A stretch of 45,384 nt of DNA from JAWLCQ01 sp041687095 (GTDB lineage: Bacteria > Planctomycetota > Phycisphaerae > SM23-33), in assembly GCA_041687095.1 (NCBI GenBank), contig JAWLCQ010000020.1, forward strand, positions 1 to 45,384, written 5' to 3'. Under the pieces are notes generated by a model that worked only from the letters and a program-made list of their open reading frames with translations, made no database searches and had not been told where the DNA came from. Both the position numbers and the translations under genes were made by a program. This document shows positions 15,781-25,600 of the stretch, piece by piece; position 1 is the stretch's first letter; each line of letters begins with the position of its first letter.

Positions 15781-18576
15781 TCAGCCGTTCTTCTTTTCCA
15801 TCTGCTTCTTCACGTGTTCGCGGAGGAAGTCCTCCAGCAGCCCGCGGGACGAGCTGTCGGGGTACTCCGACGCCAGGCGCGAGCGGATGCGGGCGGCCAA
15901 GGGGCTGTTGGTCACGACGGCCTGGCGGCCCACCTCCAGCAGGATGCGGGGGATGAGGTCCTGGCACTTGTTGATGGTGCGGATGTACTTCTCGGCGGCG
16001 GCGTACATCTTGGTGGCCCCGCCGTGGTCCGCGACGCGGGCGCACTCCATGGCCCCGCGGAAGTCCCCGTACGCCATCGCGGGGATGGCGTAGAGCTTGA
16101 CGGCCTCCCAGTAGCACTTCTCGCCCTGCTCCGGGGCGCCGTTCTTCCACATCACGTGGCCCTTGAACCGCTCGATCGCCGCGCGGTCCCGCGTGGTGTA
16201 CGTGGCCTTCTCCAGCACCTTCGCCAGTTCCAGCGCCTGGCGGGCGAGGTCGGTGTCGTTCTCGCAGCCGCGGGCGACGGTCCCCAGGTCCAGCCGCAAC
16301 GTCAGGTCGCGGATCTTCTTCTGCGCCCCCACCCGCTTCGCCAGGAGTTCCATGGCCCGGCGGGGCTGGTTCTGGTCGGCGAGGATCTCGATGTCGCGGA
16401 ACTCCGCGTTCCACGCCACCTCGGGATCGAGCGTCTGGTCCTGCAGTTGCTTGACGGCCGACAGGGCCTCGTCGGGCAGGACCTGGCGGCCCAGGTGGGG
16501 GTGGTGGCGGGGAAGGGTGAAATAGGCGGTGACGGCCTCGTGGAGGGCGTAGAGCCCGCTGCGGGTATTCTTGTACTGTTCGGCCTTGTCCATCCAGAAC
16601 TGCCCGACCTCCGCGGTCGTGAGGTCCTTGGCCCGGGAGTCGATCTCGCGGCGGGCGATCTCGGCGAGGGCCCAGACGTCGCCCTCGGCCGCCGACTCCC
16701 CGTGCCACCGCTTGAGCAGGGCGAGGCGGCCGTCGTAGTCCTTGGCGGCCTCGTAGGACTCGAAGCGGCGGTGGAACCACCACCAGGGCTTGCCCTGCGG
16801 GAAGCGGGCGTCCATCAGGTCCAGGACCCTGGCGAGGTCGGGGAACCGCTTCTGCCCGTAGAGCGCCTCGGCCTGGCGGACCATGACGCGGTGGGTGTCG
16901 GGGTGGATCGGCCAGGCCTCGACCATGCGGAGGACCCACTTGTCGCGGGGCGCGGGGAGGACCTTGCGGAAGTAGTAGTCCACGAGGAGCGTGGCGGCCT
17001 CGATGGCCTCGGCGGTGGCGCGGTGCTCGGTGTAGAGCGTGTCGCCCAGTTCCTCGATCCAGCGGACCTGGTCCTCCTTGATCTTCTGCTTGAGGTCGGC
17101 GAGGACCTTGGCGGCCGGGCCGTCGGGGTTCGCCGCCGGGATGCCGTACTTCTGGAGCATCTCGGCGAACACGGGCTTGAGAGCCTCGCAGCGCGGGACG
17201 TAGTTGCGGGCGAAGGTGTCGTAGACCTCGGAGGTCCAGTGCTTCTCGTCGAGGTAGTAGCGGGCGACCTCGGCGGCCTCGGGGCCCTTGCCCATCTGGA
17301 CGTACAGGTCCAGCAGCCAGCGCACGGTGTAGGGATTCTCCGCGCCCCAGTGCTCTTCGAGGAGCTTCTTGGCGTTGACGAAGGCCTCCTGGTCGCCCTG
17401 GGCGGCGGGGACACGGAGCATCCGCAGCCACTCGTTCAGCACCCGGCCCTTCTCCCGCGAGCCCGGGTACGTCGCGAGGAACTGGCGGGCGAGGGCGGCG
17501 AAGTCGTCGTAGCGCTGCTGGGTGGCGAGGTAGGCGAAGCGGGGCGCCAGGGCGGCCGACAGGGTCGCGTGGCCCATGTAGGCCTTGGCGACGTGGGCGA
17601 AGGCGGCATCGGCGGCCTGGTCGTCCCCGCTGCTCTGGAGGGACTCGCCCCACAGGACCCACAGCACCATGCCCCGGGGGTCATCGCCCCACTCGGCGGC
17701 GTAGTCCTTGAGTTGCTTCTCCGCGCTGCCGCGGCCGGACTTGCGGATCAGCGCCACATGCGCCCACTGCCAGCTCGGGGGCAATTCGCCCGTCATCTTG
17801 CGGATCGTCCCATCGATGGCCCGCAGGGCCTGCTGGGCGCGTTCGGGGGTGTCGGCGGCGTCGACGAGGTCGCCCTCCCAGTCCGCCCCACGGAAGAAGA
17901 TCTGGAGCCACCCGACGTTGTAGGGATACCGCCGGCGGTCGCCGTCGTGCACCTTATACCAGCTCCATCCGGGCTGGAGCTGGACGTTGTACGACACGTC
18001 GAAGGGGAGGATCTTGGCCTTGCGGGCGAAGTCATTGGCGAGGGAGATGTAGGCGTCGCGAAGCTCGGGGATCTGCTTCTGCAGGGCGTCGATCTTCGCC
18101 TGGATCTCCTCGGGGGTCGGGGACTGGGGGGGCGCGTCGGGCTTGCGCTTGGCGGCGTCGGCCTTGGCCTTGTCGAGCAGGGCCGTCTGGGCGGCGAGGT
18201 CCGTTTCGGCGGCGACGCGGGCGGCGTGGAGGCGACGGAGCTTGCTGCCGTAGGCGACGAACCACTGCGGGGCGCCGTCGAAGAGGCGGATGACGTCGTC
18301 AAGGGCCTTCTCCGCCTCGACGGGGCGGGAGAGGGAGGCGTAGCAGTGGGAGAGGTACAGGTAGGCCTGGGGGACGGCCTCGTGAGTGGGATGCTTCTTG
18401 ACGAACTCCTCGAACAGCCCGGCCGCCTGCTCGTAGTTGCGCTGGGAGTACTGGCTGTACGCGGAATCGTAGACCCGCTGGGCCTGCAGCCACTGGGCGT
18501 CATCGTCGGCCCAGAGGGCGGGGGCGGCAAGCAGCACGGCCGCCACGAGGATCAGGAGAAGCGCCCGGAGTTTCAT
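15781..18576 (-). CDS. Large secreted TPR-like repeat protein
   Basis: This 931-residue protein has a signal peptide (ALLLILVAAVLLAAPALWA before DDD) and is almost entirely helical. TPR-like repeats are clearest at the N-terminus (YSQYSQRNYEQAAGLFEEFV, then EAVPQAYLYLSHCYASLSRP). Further TPR/Sel1-like pairs run to about residue 850, and the C-terminus is Lys-rich. A coiled-coil-like, Ala/Lys-rich stretch lies near 140-190. The ATG at 18576 is used because the signal peptide begins there; an upstream in-frame extension to 18693 is not protein-like. A periplasmic scaffold is the simplest reading. It is followed by the DUF4159 gene 26 bases later. Exact repeat number is not determined. Confidence 0.75.
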   Translation of the reverse strand: MKLRALLLILVAAVLLAAPALWADDDAQWLQAQRVYDSAYSQYSQRNYEQAAGLFEEFVKKHPTHEAVPQAYLYLSHCYASLSRPVEAEKALDDVIRLFDGAPQWFVAYGSKLRRLHAARVAAETDLAAQTALLDKAKADAAKRKPDAPPQSPTPEEIQAKIDALQKQIPELRDAYISLANDFARKAKILPFDVSYNVQLQPGWSWYKVHDGDRRRYPYNVGWLQIFFRGADWEGDLVDAADTPERAQQALRAIDGTIRKMTGELPPSWQWAHVALIRKSGRGSAEKQLKDYAAEWGDDPRGMVLWVLWGESLQSSGDDQAADAAFAHVAKAYMGHATLSAALAPRFAYLATQQRYDDFAALARQFLATYPGSREKGRVLNEWLRMLRVPAAQGDQEAFVNAKKLLEEHWGAENPYTVRWLLDLYVQMGKGPEAAEVARYYLDEKHWTSEVYDTFARNYVPRCEALKPVFAEMLQKYGIPAANPDGPAAKVLADLKQKIKEDQVRWIEELGDTLYTEHRATAEAIEAATLLVDYYFRKVLPAPRDKWVLRMVEAWPIHPDTHRVMVRQAEALYGQKRFPDLARVLDLMDARFPQGKPWWWFHRRFESYEAAKDYDGRLALLKRWHGESAAEGDVWALAEIARREIDSRAKDLTTAEVGQFWMDKAEQYKNTRSGLYALHEAVTAYFTLPRHHPHLGRQVLPDEALSAVKQLQDQTLDPEVAWNAEFRDIEILADQNQPRRAMELLAKRVGAQKKIRDLTLRLDLGTVARGCENDTDLARQALELAKVLEKATYTTRDRAAIERFKGHVMWKNGAPEQGEKCYWEAVKLYAIPAMAYGDFRGAMECARVADHGGATKMYAAAEKYIRTINKCQDLIPRILLEVGRQAVVTNSPLAARIRSRLASEYPDSSSRGLLEDFLREHVKKQMEKKNG

Positions 18577-18698
18577 CCAAGCCTGCCTTTCATTCCCGAG
18601 ACCGCGTCCGAGCCCGCAGGGCCGTTCCCACGCTCCTGCGTGCCCCGGACACTTCTGTTGGACATCCGACCGAGCGACAGGATAGCCGCCCACGGGCG

Positions 18699-18704
18699 AT
18701 TATA
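18699..18704 (-). promoter_or_regulatory. Candidate -10 box upstream of the TPR gene
   Basis: Read on the minus strand this is TATAAT, about 120 bases before the TPR start. TTGACG lies 11 bases further upstream, too close for a standard -35, while TTTCCC lies at 18. It suggests that the TPR and DUF4159 genes may have their own promoter apart from the gsp operon. The gap 18577-18872 shows no gene. Confidence 0.4.
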
Positions 18705-18872
18705 CAGCCTTCGTCCGTCAAAGGGAAAGGCAGGTTCACTATGGTAGCTACAGATGTGGATTCCTGCGCTCCACGCGGGGACGGGGCGGGGCCGGCGGCA
18801 TGGGGCCCCCGTCGGGCCCTGACCGACGGCGAGCGTGTTCGAGGCGGATGCGGAGCGCGGCACGCGAGGCGG

Positions 18873-19622
18873 TCACTGCGGGCCCAGCGGGATCGTGTTG
18901 GGCGCCGAGCGGAGGACCGTCCCGTCGGGGCGGAGGTACTCGGCGAGAAGGGTGACGCGCCCGCTCGCGGGGGCGCGCCCCGTCCACAGCAGTTGCAGCT
19001 CGTACGCCGCCCCGTACAGCGTGCGCCGCGCGAGGGGGGCAAGCTCGGCCAACGTGAAGGTCCACGTCTCCAGCGGGGTCACCGTCCCCAGCTCGCGGAG
19101 CGACACCTTGCCCTCGTAGAGCTTCACCGTCAGCCCGCCCTTCGCGGGCACCGACGGGGCCTGCTCCAGCGACCAGAAGTACACCGCCGCCACCAGCCCG
19201 TCGGGGCGGGAGTCGGCGTCGATGTCCAGCGTGGGCGAGAGCGTGGTGACCACGCTCACGCGGTCCACCGAGGCACTCCCCCCCTCCCCCGCCGGGGGAC
19301 ATCCCGGAAGCAGCAGGAGCAGCGGGACGAGCAGCAGGCAACGGGGCCACGCGGGCGGGGGGCGGCGAACACGCCCCCGTGCGGCACCCGGCGTTGCCCG
19401 ACGGCGTGGGGCAATGCTATCTGCACCACTCGTCTTCCCGTGCGGGGAAAGCAGGGATGCAGGGGATCGGAGCGAACAGCCTCCCATCCCTTGCATCCCC
19501 TGCATCCCTGCCTGCTCCGCAGGATGTGTGGATACCAATGGGCGTGCGGGGGGGGAGGTCGCGGCGCGCAGCGGCGTCTGCGCGGGGGCGTTCGCACGCG
19601 GCCTGCCGTCCGTGTGGATCAT
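18873..19622 (-). CDS. Lipoprotein coupled to gspD, with an abnormally long N-terminal region
   Basis: The ATG at 19622 overlaps the gspD stop as ATGA, matching other junctions in the operon. From there the lipobox (LLLVPLLLLLPGC) comes only after 107 residues. That stretch includes a hairpin repeat read as GMQGMQGMGG. Internal ATGs at 19505, 19496 and 19487 shorten the leader to 62 residues at best; no in-frame ATG, GTG or TTG lies closer. The mature part, about 140 residues, is a predicted beta domain (DIDADSRPDGLVAAVYFW, LTVKLYEGKVS, VTLLAEYLRPDGT). The position directly after the secretin suggests a secretin-associated or pilotin-like role, but there is no recognised pilotin family match. 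Start and function are uncertain. Confidence 0.6.
   Translation of the reverse strand: MIHTDGRPRANAPAQTPLRAATSPPARPLVSTHPAEQAGMQGMQGMGGCSLRSPASLLSPHGKTSGADSIAPRRRATPGAARGRVRRPPPAWPRCLLLVPLLLLLPGCPPAGEGGSASVDRVSVVTTLSPTLDIDADSRPDGLVAAVYFWSLEQAPSVPAKGGLTVKLYEGKVSLRELGTVTPLETWTFTLAELAPLARRTLYGAAYELQLLWTGRAPASGRVTLLAEYLRPDGTVLRSAPNTIPLGPQ
19451..19511. repeat. Inverted GCAGGGAT-type repeat inside the lipoprotein leader
   Basis: GCAGGGATGCAGGGGAT (19451-19467) faces ATCCCTTGCATCCCC plus TGCATCCCTGC (19486-19511) with about 18 bases between. Units repeat every 8-9 bases. It lies within the in-frame leader of the lipoprotein gene, between the coupled ATG and the lipobox. Confidence 0.75.
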
Positions 19623-22600
19623 TCCGGGCATGCCTCCGGGGCCGTTCCGGGCCGGTTCGACGGGGCGGGGCCGTTGGGCAACTGCGGGATCAGCTCCCGC
19701 GGGGAAGGCAGTCTCTCCTTCCGCCGCTCCTCCTCGGGCAGCAGCCTCTCCAGCGAGTCGTACATCGTGTCCTTGGTGGCGCCGTCGCGCTCGATGTTTC
19801 GCAGGAGGCGAAGGCGGCGGAGTTCGTCGCAGGTGGCGTCGTCCGCGTCGTCCGGGTTCTTGATGATGTGCGGGGTGAGCACGATCAGCAGCTCCGTCCG
19901 CACCTTGTCCGTCGAGTTGTTCTTGAACAGCGCCCCCAGCAGCGGGATGTCGCCCAGGATCGGGACCTTCTTCTCCCGCCGCTCGTCCCGCGTCTGGATG
20001 AGCCCGCCGATCACGATCGTGTGCCCGTCCTGCACGGTGACGGTCGTCTCGGCCTGGCGGGTGTTGTAGGCGGTGGCGTCGAGGCCCTCGGTGAGCTGCA
20101 CGGTGGACCCGCTGATGGAACTCACCTCGGGGCGGACCTCGAGCTTCACGAACCCGTCGGGGCTGATGCGGGGGATGAGTTCCAGGATCACGCCCACGTC
20201 GCGGTAATCGACGACGTTGAGCTGCGTGCCGTTCTCCGTGATGCGGGAGTCGCGGATGTAGGGGACGCTCTGCCCGACGTTGATGCGGGCGGGCTGGTTG
20301 TCGGCCGCCAGGATCTGCGGGCGGGAGAGGATCTCCATCCGCCCCTGCGCCTCCAGGGCGCGGAGGAAGAAGTTGAAGTCCCCGCTGGCGAAGGTGAGCT
20401 GCAGCCCGCCCTCCCGCACGAAGTCGCCCAGCACCCCCAACGCCGTCCCCACGCTCTGCTTCCGCGAGCCCTGCTCGTTGGTGTAGCTGAACTCCACCCC
20501 CAGGTCCCGCCCGTTCTCGAGCGTCACCTCCGCCAGCAGCACCTCCACCAGCACCTGCCGCTGCGGACGGTCCAACTCCTCGATCATCGCGTTGATCGTC
20601 TCGAAGTACCGCGGGCTCGCCGACAGGATCAACGTGTTCGCCGTCTCCATGTCCCCGTCGAAGGGAACGGCGACGATGGCGATCTCCCGCTCCAGCAGCC
20701 GCTGCGCCGCCCCCAGCCGGTCCGTCCCCAGCACGCCGCGCAGGTTCTGCATCTCCTGGTCGAGGTACGCCCGGACGGCCGTCTGAATGTCGGTCGCCCG
20801 GCGGTTGCGGAGGGGGATGACCCGCGTGGTCCGCTCCTGGGCGGGCGAGGAATCGAGTTCCTCGATGACGCGGGCGCTCATGGCGACGTACTCCTCCGTC
20901 CCGCCCACCAGCAGCGAGTTGGTGCGGACGTCGACGGTGACGGTGAGGGCCCGCTGCTCGTCGGACCCGATGGTGGCCGTCGCCCCGGCGGCGTTGGGGT
21001 CGGAGGCGGTGACGAGCTTGTAGCGGACGGCGCGGTTGGTCGCATCCGTGCCGCTCTGGAGCCCGAACAGCGTGGTGAGGACGTCGGCCATCTGGACGGA
21101 GTCGGCGTTCTTGAGGGAGAAGACGCGGATCTCGGCCTTGCGGGGCGAGGTGGAGTCCAGGGCCTCGATGAGCGAGCGGAGCAGGGGCATGTTCTCGACG
21201 GGGGCGGAGACGACGAGCGTGTTGGTCCGCGCGTCGGGGGTGATGAGCAGCCCCTCCTGCAGCGCCAGCGCCACCAGGTCCTGGCCCTCCTGGGTCTGGC
21301 GGACGAACTGGATGAGCGTCTGGCGGTTGGGGCTCTCCAGCGTCAGGGCCTTGGGCTTGTTGGTGAGGACGTCGGTGAGGATGCGGGCGAGTTCGGCGGC
21401 GTCGGCGTTGGCGAGGGGGAAGACCTTGATCTCGGTGACCTTGGTCACCGTGGACTGGTCGAGCTGCTCGATGAGCGCCTCGATGCGGGAGAGGTCCGCG
21501 TCCCCGGCGGAGACGACGATGGCGTTGATGCGCTCATCGACGCCGATGGTGGGCCCGGCGGTCGCCCCGCCGCTCTGCTCGCGGTACAGCTCGCGGAGGG
21601 TGACGGCGAGTTGGGTGGCGTCGGCCTTGCGGAGGGGGAAGACCCGCAGCGTCGCCCCGCTCTCGGGGGGGGCCTGGTCGAGCTGACGGATGAGGCCCTC
21701 GGCGAGGGCGAGGTCCTCCGCCTTCGCCGACACGATCAGCGTATTCGCCTGCGCGTCGCTCAGGATCGTCACCGCCGCGCGGGACGGCTCGCGGGTGCTG
21801 CGGCGGTCGAAGAGCTGCTGCAGCGTCGCCTGGAGCTTGCCCGCCGTCGCGTGCTGCAGCGCGAAGATGCGGAACTCGCTCTCGGGGAGGACGTCCTTGG
21901 CGTCGAGCTGGGCGATGAGGGCCTCGACGGACTGGAAGCTCTCGCGGGACCCGGCGACGAGGATGGAGTTGGTCCGCGCGTCGGGGACGATGGACACGGG
22001 GAGCGAGCGCCCGGTGGAGCCCGCCTGGGCTTCGGCGGCCCACTTGGCGGTGAAGAACTGGGTGAGCGTGGGGGCGAGGCGGGTGGCGTCGGCGTGCTTC
22101 AGGGTGAAGACCCGCACGTCCCCCAGCAGCGAGAAGTCCTCGCCCGAGTCGATCTTCTCGAGGATCTGTTCGAGGACGGCGAAGTTCTCCTTGCTCGCCG
22201 ACACGATCAGCACGTTCGTCCGCGTGTCGACGGCGAAGGCGATGCGCTCCTGGACCTGGGCGGCGGGGGCGTTGGCGAGCCCGGGCTTGTAGAGCCCCTG
22301 CTGCACGAGGCTCCCCAGCATCGTCGCCACGCGCTGGGCGTCGCTGTTCACCAGCGGGTACATGCGCACCACGCCCTCGGAGGGGATCTCGACGTCCACC
22401 TTCGCCAGCAGCCCGCGGAGGAGTTCGAGGTTCTCCTTGCTCGCGGCCACGATCAGGGCGTTGGTCATCACGTCGACCTCGACGGTGACGCGGTTCTGCG
22501 GTTCGGCCTGCGTGCCGGGGGGCGTCATGGCCTGCAGGCGGGCGGCGAAGATGTTCTGGATCGTCGGGGCGATGGTCGAGGCGTCGTTGTAGTCGAGGAC

Positions 22601-25600
22601 GATCACCTCCAGCCGCACGGCCGGGTCGGCGAGTTCGACGTCGAGCTTCTCCAGCAGGGACTGGAGGATCTTGGAGTCATCGGCGGTGGCGACGACGAGC
22701 AGGGCGTTGGTCCGCGCGTCGGGGAGGATGACGGGCTTCTGGCGCTGCAGGTCGGGGGTGCGGGCGGACTGGTAGCGCTGGTCGAAGAGGCGCTGGAGGG
22801 TCTGGGCGAGCGTGCCGGCGTTGGCGATCTTGAGCGGCAGGAGCTGGACCTGCCCGGACAGGGCGGTCTCGGCGGTGTCGAGCTGCTTCGCCAGTTCGGA
22901 CACGACGGCGAAGCTGTCCTTGGACCCCCCAACGATGAGGCTGTTGGAGCGTTCGTCGGGCAGGACGAGGGTGCGGAGGGCCTCGGCGTCGCTGGTGCCC
23001 AGGGCCTGCTGGCGCTGGACGCGGGCGTCCATCATCCGCTGGAGGATGGCGGCGAGGGAGGCGGCGTCGGCGTTCTGGAGGGGCAGGACGTGCAGGTCGT
23101 GCAGGGAGACGGGGGTCTCCACGTCCAGGCGCTTCACGAGCGTGTCCAGCAGGGCGAAGGTCTTTTCGCTGGCGGCGATGACGAGGGCGTTGGTGCGCGA
23201 GTCCACGACGATGGTCGGGCGGTCCTCCTGACGGATGAGGGAGGCATTGGGCCCGGCGTAGAGCCCGCGGAGGACGGGCTCGAGCCGCGACGCGTCGGCG
23301 TGGAGGAGGGCGAAGATGCGGACGGTGTTCAACGCCCCCGCCCCGGGGACGTCCAGGGTGGAGAGGACGTCGGCGATGAGGGGCATGATGTCGGTGCGGG
23401 CGGCGACGATGAGGATGTTGGTGGTCTCGTCGGCGCGGATGACGAGGGCGTTGCGGGCCTTGGGCAGTTCGCTGGTGTGCCCCTTCCTGCCCTGCAGGGC
23501 GGTGCGGAGGCGGGTGACCTGCGTCCGCAGCCCCTCGGTCCCGGGCTGGGCCGTGCCCTCGGCGAAGACGGACTCCAGCAGCGGAACCAGGCGGCGGACG
23601 TCGGCGTGCTGGAGGCGGAAGAGCTTCACCTCCGTCACGATCTCTCCGGGCGCGCGGTCGAGGTCCTTCACGAGGATCTCGGCGAGGGCGAGGGTTTCCT
23701 CGCGGCCGCTGAGGATCAGCGTGTTCGTCCGCGCGTCCACCGAGGCGTTGAGGGCATGCGTGAGGGCCTTGCCCGTCTCGCTCTGGGGCTCGGCGCGGCC
23801 GGCGGAGGAGGTCCCGGGCGTGCCCGCCAGTTGGCGGCCCTGCGTGAAGATGTCCTTGAGGATGGTCTGGACGGAGGCGGCGTCGGCGTTCTGGAGGCGG
23901 ACGATCCGCACGAGCACCCCGTCGGTGAGGGGCACGACGTCGAGCAGTTCGACGATGGCCTCCATGGCCTTGAGGTTCTCGGGGGTGGAGGTGATGAGGA
24001 GGCTGTTGGACCCCTGGGGGCGGGCGGGGTCGGCGGTGACCTTGATGGGCTTGGTGAGGTCGAGTTCGGGGACCTGCTCGTGGCGGGCGGAGCGGACGCG
24101 GAGCAGGCGGAGCTGCTCCTGCAGCGCGCGGGCCTCGGGGGTGACCTGCCCGCCCTCGGTGGGCCGCAGCATGTCCTGCAGGACGCGGGCGAGGGCGGTG
24201 GCGTCGGCGTTGCGGAGAGGGACGATGAGGACTTCGGCGCCTTCGAAGGCGGGCTTCTGGTCGATCGCCGCGATGATCTTCTCCACCTGCTCGAACATGG
24301 CCGCTTTGGCGGTGACGATGATCGTGCGCGTGCGGTCGTCGGCCTGCACGTCGAGGGTCTCGTTGGGGTGGACCTTCTGCACCTGCGCCAGCAGCGGGCG
24401 GAGCACGGGCAGGACCTTGCTGGGCGTGGCGTGCTCGAGCGGGAAGATGCGGAACTCCAGCGCCGGGGCGATCTCCTGCTTGTCGAGCTGCTCGATCAGC
24501 GAGGCGATCTCCGCCATCCGCTGCTCGGCGGCGGAGACGACGACGGCGGTGGTCTGCGGGACCGCCGACACGCTCACCTGGTCCTCGGGCTTGCGCGACC
24601 CGCGGTACACCTGCCCCACCGCCGCCGCGACGCGGGTGTTGTCCGCGTGCTTCAGCGCGAACACCCGCACCTGCTGGCGCGTGGCCTTGGCGGCCGCCTC
24701 CAGAGCCTCCACGAGCTGCGCAACCGCCTCGTAGTCCTCCTCGGACGCCTGGATGAGGATGGCCTTCTGGTTGGGCAGGACGGTGGCCTCGACCTTCCCG
24801 CCCCCCCCACCGCTCGCGGGCTTGCCCGCGGGGACCTGCGAGGCCCCGCCCGACCCGAAGAGCTGGTCGATGGCCTTCTTGGTGTCCGTGGGGTCGGCGT
24901 GCTCGATGATGATCAGCCGCGTGGGCCCGCGGGCGGCCTTCATCTTCTCCATCTCCCCCACCCACTGGGCGACCTGCTCGTACATCTCCTTGCTGGCGGC
25001 GATGACGAGGGCGTTGGCGGCCGCGTCGGCGGAAACGGCGAGCGGCTCGACCGTCCGCCGCTGCTGGCGGGCGGCGGATTGCTGCTGGCGGTAGAGGTCC
25101 TGGACGAGCTTGACCACGTCGGCGGCGTCGCCCTTCTCCAGGGCGAGCACGTACACCCCGGTGGTCTGCTCGGCGGACTGGTCGAGCTGGACGGCCATGC
25201 GGGTGAGGCGGTCGAGTTCGCCCGCGGGCCCGCTGAGCAGCAGGGCGTTGGCGCCCGGATCGGCGGAGACGGTGACGCGCGGTTTGCCGCTGGCGGTCAT
25301 TCCGCGGACGACGGAGTTGAGCACGCGTTCCAGGTCCGTCGCCTGCGCGTTCTTGAGGAGGATCATCTCGACGTTGGCGCCGCCGGTGGCCTCGGCGTCG
25401 AGCTTGGCGAGGAGTTCCTCGACGCGCTTCATGTTCTCCTCGCTGGCGGTGACGACCAGCGTGTTGCCCGCGGGCTCGGCGACGACGGTGACGAGGTCGT
25501 CGGGGTTGGCCGCCTGGCCCCGCCCCGGGCGCAGGGCCGTCGACAGCGCCCGCGCGACGGAGTCGGCGGGGGCGTTTTCGAGGGCGAAGACGCGGGGCGT

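Noticed and set aside
15730..18747. 1,005-codon plus-strand frame opposite the TPR gene
   Set aside because: The minus-strand product has a signal peptide and TPR-like repeats; the plus-strand translation is Leu/Gly/Val/Asp-rich shadow sequence.
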